From the NCBI RefSeq assembly GCF_036013525.1, contig NZ_CP107853.1, positions 3,844,001-3,908,000 of the forward strand: a DNA stretch of 64,000 bases, read 5' to 3'. Source of the DNA: Nonomuraea sp. NBC_00507. Lineage in GTDB: Bacteria; Actinomycetota; Actinomycetes; Streptosporangiales; Streptosporangiaceae. Below the pieces are notes generated by a model. The model made no database searches, was not told the DNA's origin, and saw only the letters and a program-made list of their open reading frames with translations. This document shows, one piece after another, positions 51,332 through 59,022 of the stretch. Numbering within the stretch: position 1 is the stretch's first letter; each line of letters opens with the position of its first letter. The translations under genes and the position numbers were made by a program.

Positions 51332-54184
51332 ATGGCCACCGGCGTCACAGCCCAGAGCCAGGGCGGTAATTCGCTTGCCGACCGCCTGAAGGCTGTCCAG
51401 GATCTCTGCGATCGTGGCGAGCCTCTCGAAGCGGTCATGCGAGCGGTCGGCCCCGGCGGACGCGACGCGGCGTTCGACACCGAGGTGCTCAGCGGTCCCC
51501 TCGGGGGCCGCATCGACCTCGCGGTCAAACGCGGCGCCGCGCGGCGCCGCGAGATGCTCGCGCTCGTGCGCCCCTACCTCGCGGGCGTGGAGGCGGGGGT
51601 CAAACGTGACCTGCCGGTCGCCAGACGGGTCATCGTGCACCTGATCGAGCACCGCCCCGACGAGGAGCTCATCGACGGCGACACCCTCACCAAGGTTGTG
51701 ACCGCGGCGGCCGAGCCGTCCAAGCGCATCCGCAAGGGCCTCAGCTGGTATGCCGATCTGCCCTTCCGTGACGAGCTGCCGCCCGGCCTCTACCGGCTGC
51801 GCAGGGCCGACATGGTGCCGGTGACCCACATCGACGACATCAACTGGGTCGACGGCAAGCTGCGCGTCACCGGCTTCGCCTACCTGGCCGGACTGTCGGT
51901 CCGCAGCCGCAGGTTCAACTGGGCGACCGTGGTGCTGCGCGGGCCGCGCTGGTTGCCGCCCATCCGCATGCGCACCCGCCGCGTGCTGGAGCCCGAGGCC
52001 ACGCATGGGGCCCGCGAGCCCGGCTGCAACTACGACTGGTCCGGCTTCAGCGCGGAGCTGAGCCCGTGGCCGCTGCGCTGGCGCGGCGCCGTGCGCGCTG
52101 TGGTCTCCGCCGTGCGCCGCCGCATGCGGCACCGGCCGTCGGTGCCCGACACCACGACGTGGCGGGCCGAGATCGTGTTCTGGAGCCGTGGCGCGCGGGC
52201 CACCGGCCTGCTGCGCGGCTCCGCGCTCGGCCGGCCCGAGCGCCCCGCCGGGCTCAAGCTCAAGCCCGGCTGGTGGATCAGGCCGGTCTGGACGTCCGAC
52301 CGGGCGCTGCAGGTCGTGCTCCAGCCCAACCGGGCCGAGCTGGCCGGGGTGTCCGTGGACGACGACCGCCTCGAGCTGAAGATCTCCCTGCCCGGCCGCA
52401 CGGTCACCAAGGGCCACGCCAGGCTGGGCGGTCACCGCATCGCCGCCGACTTCACCCCGTCGGACGACGGCACGCAGGTGGTGGTCTCGCTGGCCGTGCC
52501 CTCCTTGCTGCAGGAGAAGGACGGGCGGCGGCTCTGGGTCGAGCCCAAGGGCGACCCGGCGGCCTCGGTCATGCTCGCCGACCTCGTCGAGACCCGCACG
52601 GTCGTGGGGGACCGCGAGATCACCGTGCTCGGCGACCGCCGCGACCGCGTCGTGGTCTCCGCCCACCGCGTCCGCCCCGTGATCACCTCCGCGGTCTGGG
52701 AAGACTCCGTGCTCGTGCTGCGCGGCCACTACCCGGACGCGTCCGGGCCCCGCACGCTCACGCTGCGGCACCGGTCCGGGTTGTCCTACCAGCTGCCCAT
52801 GGAGCGCTCCGGCGAGGACTTCTCGGTCCGCGTCGAGCCTGCCGCCATGGACCGTTTCGGCGAGCCGGTGCCGCTGGCGTCGGGCACCTGGAACATGTCC
52901 GTACGCCATCCGTCCGGCGAGATCGTCCCGCTGCGCATGGACCACGCCGCCCTGGCGGGGCTCGATGAGAAACCGCGCACGGTCGGCGGGCGCACGTACC
53001 GGATGATCTCGACGCGCTTCGACGTGCCCGTCGTCGCCGTGGAGGAGGCCCGTCCGGCCGACGAGCGCGGCGTCGCGGGCACCCACGTGCTGCGGCGCGT
53101 CTTCTATCCCGCGCAGCGCACGGAGCCGCTGACGGAGGCGACCGTCTACGTCGTCAACGACGGGCGGCTCTATGCCGACAGCGTCCGCGCGATCTACGAG
53201 GAGCGGCTGCGGCGGGGCGACGACCGCGAGCACATCTGGATCGTCAAGGACGGGGCGTTCGTGCCGCCGGGCGGCGCGACCGTCGCGCGCGCCGGCAGCC
53301 GCGAGCACCACGCCGCTCTGGCCAGGTCCCGTCACATCGTGACCAACTCGTTCCTGCCCGCCTGGTTCCGCGCCCGCGAGGACCAGGTGGTGGTGCAGAC
53401 CTGGCACGGCACCCCAGCCAAGATCATCGGTAACGACCAGCCCCACATGAACCGCGACCCCAAGCCGCCGATCTGGCATCGCCAGGCGGCGGAGGTGCGC
53501 GGCTGGGACCTGCTGCTGTCGCAGTCGCCGTGGGCGACGCCCGTGCTCCGCAAGGCCTTCGGCTACAAGGGCGAGATCCTGGAGAGCGGCCTGCCCCGCA
53601 ACGACGTGCTCAACTCGCCGGACCGCGACGCCCTGGCGGCCGCGGTGCGCGAGCGGCTCGGGCTGGTGGAGGGCAAGCGGGTGGTCCTGTACGCGCCGAC
53701 GTGGCGGGACTACGACCGCAAGAACGCCATGGTGAAGCTGGACCTGGCCAAGGCCCGCGAGGCGCTGGGCGCCGACCACGAGATCCTGGTCCGCGCCCAT
53801 CCCATGCAGGCCATCCCGGCCGTCCCCGACATCGCCCATGACGTCACCACTTATCCGGACATGGCCGATCTGCTGCTGGTGGCCGACGTTCTGGTGACGG
53901 ACTATTCGTCGGTGATGTTCGACTTCGCCTGCACCGGCCGCCCGATCGTGCTCTATGGCTACGACCTGGCGAAGTATTCGTCCAAGCGGGGTCTCTACCT
54001 CGACCTGGCCGAGCAGGCGCCCGGCCCGGTGCTGTCGACGTCGGCAGAGGTGATCGATGCCCTGCGGTCGATCGACTCGGTGGGGGCGTCGCACGCCGAC
54101 CGCTATGACGCGTTCCGCGCGACGTTCGCTCCCCGCGACGACGGCAAAGCCACTGCTCGGGTGGTCGATCGTCTGTTTTCGTGA
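51332..54184 (+). CDS. CDP-glycerol glycerophosphotransferase-like protein (teichoic-acid type)
   Basis: This large protein has about 950 residues from the chosen ATG; AAGGCGG lies about 10 bases upstream and an earlier in-frame start is possible. The first 600 residues hold repeated beta-rich segments (for example VTHIDDINWVDGKLRVTGFA) of TagB/TagF-like accessory modules. The C-terminal 350 are the glycerophosphotransferase domain. The hallmarks are VVQTWHGTPAKIIG, LLLSQSPWATPVLRKAFGY, GLPRNDVLNSP, VVLYAPTWRDYD and VTDYSSVMFDFACTGRP. It probably polymerises or attaches polyol phosphate to a wall polymer at the inner membrane face. Confidence 0.87.
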   Translation: MATGVTAQSQGGNSLADRLKAVQDLCDRGEPLEAVMRAVGPGGRDAAFDTEVLSGPLGGRIDLAVKRGAARRREMLALVRPYLAGVEAGVKRDLPVARRVIVHLIEHRPDEELIDGDTLTKVVTAAAEPSKRIRKGLSWYADLPFRDELPPGLYRLRRADMVPVTHIDDINWVDGKLRVTGFAYLAGLSVRSRRFNWATVVLRGPRWLPPIRMRTRRVLEPEATHGAREPGCNYDWSGFSAELSPWPLRWRGAVRAVVSAVRRRMRHRPSVPDTTTWRAEIVFWSRGARATGLLRGSALGRPERPAGLKLKPGWWIRPVWTSDRALQVVLQPNRAELAGVSVDDDRLELKISLPGRTVTKGHARLGGHRIAADFTPSDDGTQVVVSLAVPSLLQEKDGRRLWVEPKGDPAASVMLADLVETRTVVGDREITVLGDRRDRVVVSAHRVRPVITSAVWEDSVLVLRGHYPDASGPRTLTLRHRSGLSYQLPMERSGEDFSVRVEPAAMDRFGEPVPLASGTWNMSVRHPSGEIVPLRMDHAALAGLDEKPRTVGGRTYRMISTRFDVPVVAVEEARPADERGVAGTHVLRRVFYPAQRTEPLTEATVYVVNDGRLYADSVRAIYEERLRRGDDREHIWIVKDGAFVPPGGATVARAGSREHHAALARSRHIVTNSFLPAWFRAREDQVVVQTWHGTPAKIIGNDQPHMNRDPKPPIWHRQAAEVRGWDLLLSQSPWATPVLRKAFGYKGEILESGLPRNDVLNSPDRDALAAAVRERLGLVEGKRVVLYAPTWRDYDRKNAMVKLDLAKAREALGADHEILVRAHPMQAIPAVPDIAHDVTTYPDMADLLLVADVLVTDYSSVMFDFACTGRPIVLYGYDLAKYSSKRGLYLDLAEQAPGPVLSTSAEVIDALRSIDSVGASHADRYDAFRATFAPRDDGKATARVVDRLFS

Positions 54185-54191
54185 TCTTCCG

Positions 54192-54303
54192 CGGTCGCCC
54201 AGCGTCACCGCGCGCCCTTAACAACCATCCTTTACGGTCGCCCAGCGTCACCGCGCGCCTTTGACAACCATCCTTTACGGTCGCCCAGCGTCACCGCACG
54301 CGC
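54192..54303. repeat. 43-bp direct tandem repeats, 2.6 copies
   Basis: Units begin CGGTCGCCCAGCGTCACCGC at 54192, 54235 and 54278, the last one partial. Units 1 and 2 differ at about three bases. They lie between convergent genes, downstream of both. No spacer variation, so not a CRISPR. Confidence 0.85.
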
Positions 54304-54390
54304 CGTAACTCCTTGCCGTCTGTCATGGCCGGTCGTGAAGGCTCACGGGTTGCTCGCCGTGACGGAGCGTCTAGTTGACCGGCTCCGTGG

Positions 54391-54990
54391 TCAGAGCTGG
54401 AGGCCCGGGATGTCGCGAAGGAGGATCTGGCGGGTGGGGTCGAACGTCGGCTCGCGGTCCCCGGGCAGGTGGTCGAGCAGGAGATAGAGCAGCGAGGACA
54501 ACGTGGTGCCGCAGACGATGTCGCCGTTGTCGATCAGCTTGCGGATCCCCGGCAAGGGGAGCCAGTCGATGCGGCCGGCCTGCGAAGGATCCGCCGGCGG
54601 GCCGATGCGCGTGGCCGATTCGGCGCAGTAGACGTGATGCAGGGCGTCGATGAAGCCGTTGGCGGGTTGGACGGCGAGCAGCGGGCGCAGGAGGCCCGGA
54701 CGCCAGCCGGTCTTCTGCTCGACCTCCCGCGCCGCGGCTGCCTGCGGCATCTCACCCTCGTCGACCTCCCCCAGCGGGATCTCCCACCCCCAGCTGTCGG
54801 TGATGAACCGGTGTCGCCAGATCAGCAGGACCCGGTCCTGCTCGTCGGTGACGACCGCTCCGGCCGCGGGTGCGGTGCGGACGAGATGGTGATCGAGATG
54901 CCGCCCGTCGGGCAGCTCCACGTCCGCGACCCGGACGTCCACCCGCGCGGCGGAGTAGAGCGTCTTCTCGGAGTGGACCTGCCAGACCAT
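54391..54990 (-). CDS. Nudix-fold protein with degraded Nudix box
   Basis: This 199-residue protein has the layout of ADP-ribose pyrophosphatase-like Nudix hydrolases: HHLVRTAPAAGAVVTDEQDR, VLLIWRHRFITDSWGWEIPL and the Nudix region GEVDEGEMPQAAAAREVEQK followed by TGW. In the canonical box (G-x5-E-x7-R-E-U-x-E-E-x-G) the two metal-binding glutamates after REV-E are replaced by Gln and Lys. The other conserved residues are present. It may therefore be inactive or bind a nucleotide as a sensor. Its neighbour is a methyltransferase on the same strand, 37 bases away. Confidence 0.8.
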   Translation of the reverse strand: MVWQVHSEKTLYSAARVDVRVADVELPDGRHLDHHLVRTAPAAGAVVTDEQDRVLLIWRHRFITDSWGWEIPLGEVDEGEMPQAAAAREVEQKTGWRPGLLRPLLAVQPANGFIDALHHVYCAESATRIGPPADPSQAGRIDWLPLPGIRKLIDNGDIVCGTTLSSLLYLLLDHLPGDREPTFDPTRQILLRDIPGLQL

Positions 54991-55027
54991 GACCCTACGT
55001 TACAAGGACGCACGCTCCGTGCGCACG

Positions 55028-55690
55028 TCACTTGCGCAGGTCCACCTCCAGGGCGAGTGGCGAGAGCCGGATCTCGTGGCTGGGGAAACCGCTCTGCCCG
55101 ATGAACGCCTCGAACTCGCTCTTCGTGTAGGCGCGTCGGGGCAGGAGCGAGCGCAGGGTGAAGCGCGTGACCATCTTGGCGAGCCCGCCCACCCCCATGC
55201 GTGCCACGTCCTCGTCCACTGCCTCCTTGGATACGTCCCGCCGCAGGTCGATGATGAGGGCGGCGCCGCCGGGCCGCAGCACCCTGTGCATTTCCCGCAG
55301 GGCCCCGAGCGGATCGGAGAAGTTCTTGAAGGCGGCGCAGCAGACGGCGAAGTCGAAGCTCTCGTCCTCGAACGGCATCGAGGAGGCGTTGCCCAGCCGG
55401 AAGTCGACGGCGGCCCCGGCCTCGGCGGCCTTGGTGCGGGCGATCTCGACGAAGGTCTCGCTGACGTCGAGTCCGGTGACGGTGTAGTCGCCGGTCCTGG
55501 CCAGCGCGATCGACAGGTAGCCCGGTCCGGGAGCGACCTCCAATATCGAGCTCCCTTGGCCGGCCCGTTGTCGTACGGCCTCCACCTGCTGCTCGTAGCG
55601 CTCGGGCGACTTGCCGTTGGCGGTGGTGTACCAGCGAGCGATCGGGCCTTCCATGCCGATGCCCTTGTATCCCTTGTCGGTTCTGGTCAT
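55028..55690 (-). CDS. Class I SAM-dependent methyltransferase
   Basis: This 220-residue enzyme (from MTRTDKGYKGIGMEG) has motif I SSILEVAPGPGYLSIALART, then TVTGLDVSETFVEIARTKAA and the motif II/III region ESFDFAVCCAAFKNFSDPLG. ALREMHRVLRPGGAALIIDL follows, typical of methyltransferase_11-type small-molecule methylation. The C-terminal part is short and basic. The start was placed at the ATG next to the A/T-rich repeated sites. The gene is leftward, towards the Nudix gene, and is probably controlled by the repeats at 55699-55736. Confidence 0.85.
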   Translation of the reverse strand: MTRTDKGYKGIGMEGPIARWYTTANGKSPERYEQQVEAVRQRAGQGSSILEVAPGPGYLSIALARTGDYTVTGLDVSETFVEIARTKAAEAGAAVDFRLGNASSMPFEDESFDFAVCCAAFKNFSDPLGALREMHRVLRPGGAALIIDLRRDVSKEAVDEDVARMGVGGLAKMVTRFTLRSLLPRRAYTKSEFEAFIGQSGFPSHEIRLSPLALEVDLRK

Positions 55691-55698
55691 GACGCACA

Positions 55699-55736
55699 CG
55701 ATATATCGCGTCTGGTCCAAGTCAAGATATATCGCG
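55699..55736 (-). promoter_or_regulatory. Paired GATATATCGCG sites, candidate operator
   Basis: GATATATCGCG occurs twice, 26 bases apart start to start; the first is part of the perfect palindrome CGATATATCG. Both lie within 46 bases of the methyltransferase start, in promoter position. Sites of this A/T-rich kind in GC-rich genomes are often bound by PadR or similar repressors; no regulator gene is adjacent. Confidence 0.55.
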
Positions 55737-55869
55737 CCATGTTCTGGAAAGGCAGGAGCGGCGTGTCGTCGGAAAAGCCGGGATTTGCCCCGGTACGGTG
55801 GGCGGATCGCGTGGGGAGACCGGGCAAGTCGGCACGATCTACCCCTGTGGTCTGGTGGAATTTAGAGCT

Positions 55870-58800
55870 GTGAGTGGTCAGACCTGGCGGTTGGTACGGC
55901 GCGGCAGCGGCAGCCCTGTTGTGTCCCCTGTGCTCGACGAGCACCAACGTGCCGTGGTCGAACACCAGAGCGGACCCCTTCTCGTCCTCGCCGGCCCGGG
56001 CACCGGCAAGACCACCACGATCGTGGAGAGCGTGGTGGACAGGATCGAGCGTCGCGGCCTGGACCCCGAGCGGGTGCTCATCCTCACCTTCAGCCGCAAG
56101 GCCGCCGAGGAGCTGCGCCAGCGCGTCACCGCACGCCTGCGCCGCACCACCCGCACCCCGCTCGCCCTGACCTTCCACTCCTACGCCTACGCGCTCCTGC
56201 GCCGCGAGTCGATCCTCGAGGGCAAGGCCCCGCCCCGCCTGCTGACCGGACCCGAGCAGCTGCTGGAGATCAGGCGGCTGCTGCACGGCGAGCTGGAGAG
56301 CGGCGGGCTCGACTGGCCGGTGTCGCTGCGCGAGCCGCTCAAGACCCGCGGGTTCGCCGAAGAGCTGCGGGACTTCCTGTCGCGGGCCAACGAACGCGGG
56401 CTCGACGGCGACCGGCTGATCGAGCTCGGCCGGCGGCACGGGAGGGGCGACTGGGTGGCGGCCGGCCGGTTCGCCGAGCGTTACCAGGACAGGTTCGACC
56501 TCGACCCGGAGGAGACCTACGACTACGCGGAGCTGATCGGCGCCGCCTCCGCGCTGCTGGCCAGGCCGGACGTGCGCGAGCGGGAGCGATCGGCGCACGA
56601 CGTGGTGTTCGTGGACGAATACCAGGACACCGACCCGGCCCAAGAGCTGATGCTGGCCCAGCTCGCGGGCGACGGGCGCGACCTGGTGGCGGTGGGCGAC
56701 CCCGACCAGTCGATCTACGGGTTCAGGGGCGCGGACGTCCAGGGGATCATGAAGTTCCCCGAGCGGTTCAGGACCCGCGACGGCCAGGACGCGCCGGTGC
56801 TGACGCTGCGCGTGTGCCGCAGGAGCGGGGCCGGTCTGCTGGAGGCCTCACGCAGGGTCGCCACCCGCCTTCCCGCCGGGCCGGGAGGCGGCCACCGCGA
56901 TCTGGTCCCGCTGCCGGACACGCCGGACGGCGACGTCCGTGTGCTGCTGGCCGACAGCACCAGCCAGGAGGCCGCGATCGTCGCGGACACGCTGCGGCGG
57001 GCCCACCTGATCGACGGCGTGCCCTGGCACCGGATGGCGGTGCTGGTGCGCTCGGCCAGGCGGCAGGTGCCCCTGCTGCGCCGGGCGTTGACCAACGCCG
57101 GGGTGCCGACGATGATCGCGGGCGACGAGGTGCCGATCGCCCATGAGCCCGGAGTGCGCCCGCTGCTCACCCTGATGAAGGTGGTGCTCGACCCCGCCCA
57201 TCTCGATGAGGGGGTGGCCGAGGAGCTGCTGACGGGCCCGCTCGGCGGCACCGACATGATCGGCGTGCGCCGCCTCCGCCGGGCACTCAAGATCGCCGAG
57301 AACGAGGCGTCCGACGCCGGTGAGGCACGTTCGTCCGGAGAGCTGCTCGTCGCGGCCGTGCAGGACGTCCGCGAGCTCACCAGGATCGAGCCCCACATCG
57401 CCGTCCCGGCCGAGCGGGTGGCCAAGCTGCTGGCGGTGGCCAGGGAGGCGGTAGGCGAGCAGGGCACGGCGGAGGACCTCCTGTGGGCCGTGTGGCACGC
57501 CAGCGGGCTGGCCCAGCGCTGGACCGAGCTGAGCATGTCCGGCGGCTCCAGGGGAGCGCAGGCGGACCGTGACCTGGACGCGGTCGTGGCGTTGTTCGAC
57601 CATGCGGCCAGGTTCGTGGACCGGATGCCGAAGGCGGGTCCCGAGGTGTTCATCGACGACCTGGCCGCCCAGGAGATCCCCGGTGACACGCTGGCCGACC
57701 GGGCCCCCGACGGCGACGCCGTACGCGTGCTCACCGCCCACCGCTCCAAGGGCCTGGAATGGGACGTCGTGGTGGTCGCGGGCGTCCAGGAGGCGGTCTG
57801 GCCGGACCTGCGGCTCCGCGGCTCGATGCTGGGCGTCGAGGACCTCGTCGAGGTGCTCGAGGGGGCTCGGCCGAACGCCGCCTCGCTGGCCTCCAAGCTG
57901 CTCGCCGAGGAGCGCCGGCTGTTCTACGTGGCTGTCACCAGGGCCAGGCACAGGCTGGTGGTGACGGCCGTGGGCGGCGAGGACACCGACGAGCGCGCGT
58001 CCAGGTTCCTGTCGGAGCTGCTGCCGGGCGCGGTGGAGACGGCCACGATGGACGACCGGGCCCGCTGGCTGAACATGCCCGCCCTGGTGGCGGACCTCCG
58101 CAGTGCGGTGACCGACCCCACCAAACCCCGAAAACTCCGGCAGAAAGCGGCGCAGCAGCTCGCCCGCCTTGCCGCCGCCGGCGTCCAGGGCGCCCACCCC
58201 AACGACTGGTACGCCCTCACGCCCATCTCCGACGACCGCCCTCTGATCTGGCCTGACGGCATCGTGAGCATCTCGCCCTCGGCGGTCGAGAGCTTCACCA
58301 AGTGCGGCCTGCGCTGGCTCCTGGAGACCGCAGTCGGCGCCGCGGGCACCAGCACCGCGCAGGGCCTGGGCAACGTCATCCACGCCCTGGCCGTGCTGGC
58401 CAACACCGACCTGCCCAGCGAGGACCTCCTGGGCGAGCGGCTCGACCAGGTCTGGCACGAGCTCGACTTCGGCGGTACCTGGTACAACCGCAAGCAGCGC
58501 AAGGTCGCCGAGCAGATGATCGGCAAGTTCCTGCGCTGGCAGAAGGACAACCCGCGCGAGCTGAAGGCCATGGAGGAGTCGTTCACCGCCATGGTCTCGG
58601 AAGGCGTGCAGATCAAGGGGCGGGTGGACCGCGTGGAGAGCGACGACCACGGGCGTGCCGTGATCATCGACCTCAAGACCGGCGGCTCCAAACCGAAGGC
58701 CGGTGAGATCGACCGCCACCCGCAGCTCGGCGTCTACCAGCTGGCCGCGCTGCTGGGGGCGTTCGCCCGGCACGGCATGACCGAGCCGGGCGGCGCCGCG

Positions 58801-59022
58801 CTCGTCCAGCTGGGGAAGGCCGGCGGCAAGAACGATGCCCTGGAGCAGGGTCAGCAACCGCTGAGCGAGGACGACAACCCGGGCTGGGCCGGCGATCTGG
58901 TGGACACCGTGGCCACCGGCATGTCGGGGCCGTTCTTCCAGGCCAAGGTCAACGACGGCTGCCGCACCTGCGCGGCCAGGGCGAGCTGCCCGGTCAACGA
59001 CAACGGGGGCCAGGTGTGCTGA
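55870..59022 (+). CDS. adnA: AdnA-like helicase-nuclease subunit
   Basis: This 1050-residue protein (GTG start) is the first subunit of the actinobacterial AdnAB break-resection machine. The UvrD-type motor shows Q-like LDEHQRAVVEHQ, Walker A GPGTGKTTT, LTFSRKAAEELRQR, Walker B VFVDEYQDTDP, VGDPDQSIYGFRG and VRVLTAHRSKGLEWDVVVVA. The C-terminal RecB-like nuclease has VIIDLKTGGS. One cysteine in TKCGLRWLLE and three in GCRTCAARASC are arranged like a 4Fe-4S staple. The length fits AdnA of mycobacteria. It overlaps adnB by seven bases. Confidence 0.9.
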   Translation: MSGQTWRLVRRGSGSPVVSPVLDEHQRAVVEHQSGPLLVLAGPGTGKTTTIVESVVDRIERRGLDPERVLILTFSRKAAEELRQRVTARLRRTTRTPLALTFHSYAYALLRRESILEGKAPPRLLTGPEQLLEIRRLLHGELESGGLDWPVSLREPLKTRGFAEELRDFLSRANERGLDGDRLIELGRRHGRGDWVAAGRFAERYQDRFDLDPEETYDYAELIGAASALLARPDVRERERSAHDVVFVDEYQDTDPAQELMLAQLAGDGRDLVAVGDPDQSIYGFRGADVQGIMKFPERFRTRDGQDAPVLTLRVCRRSGAGLLEASRRVATRLPAGPGGGHRDLVPLPDTPDGDVRVLLADSTSQEAAIVADTLRRAHLIDGVPWHRMAVLVRSARRQVPLLRRALTNAGVPTMIAGDEVPIAHEPGVRPLLTLMKVVLDPAHLDEGVAEELLTGPLGGTDMIGVRRLRRALKIAENEASDAGEARSSGELLVAAVQDVRELTRIEPHIAVPAERVAKLLAVAREAVGEQGTAEDLLWAVWHASGLAQRWTELSMSGGSRGAQADRDLDAVVALFDHAARFVDRMPKAGPEVFIDDLAAQEIPGDTLADRAPDGDAVRVLTAHRSKGLEWDVVVVAGVQEAVWPDLRLRGSMLGVEDLVEVLEGARPNAASLASKLLAEERRLFYVAVTRARHRLVVTAVGGEDTDERASRFLSELLPGAVETATMDDRARWLNMPALVADLRSAVTDPTKPRKLRQKAAQQLARLAAAGVQGAHPNDWYALTPISDDRPLIWPDGIVSISPSAVESFTKCGLRWLLETAVGAAGTSTAQGLGNVIHALAVLANTDLPSEDLLGERLDQVWHELDFGGTWYNRKQRKVAEQMIGKFLRWQKDNPRELKAMEESFTAMVSEGVQIKGRVDRVESDDHGRAVIIDLKTGGSKPKAGEIDRHPQLGVYQLAALLGAFARHGMTEPGGAALVQLGKAGGKNDALEQGQQPLSEDDNPGWAGDLVDTVATGMSGPFFQAKVNDGCRTCAARASCPVNDNGGQVC

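Noticed and set aside
50981..54208. Very long open frame on the minus strand opposite the glycerophosphotransferase gene
   Set aside because: It mirrors a gene with clear motifs and GC-rich third positions; its own translation is rich in Arg, Gly, His and Ala with no domain. It is a by-product of high GC.
54192..54303. Tandem repeats considered as a CRISPR array
   Set aside because: Repeats are contiguous without unique spacers, and no cas genes are present.
56848..58857. 669-codon minus-strand frame opposite adnA
   Set aside because: Shadow of adnA; low-complexity composition without motifs.
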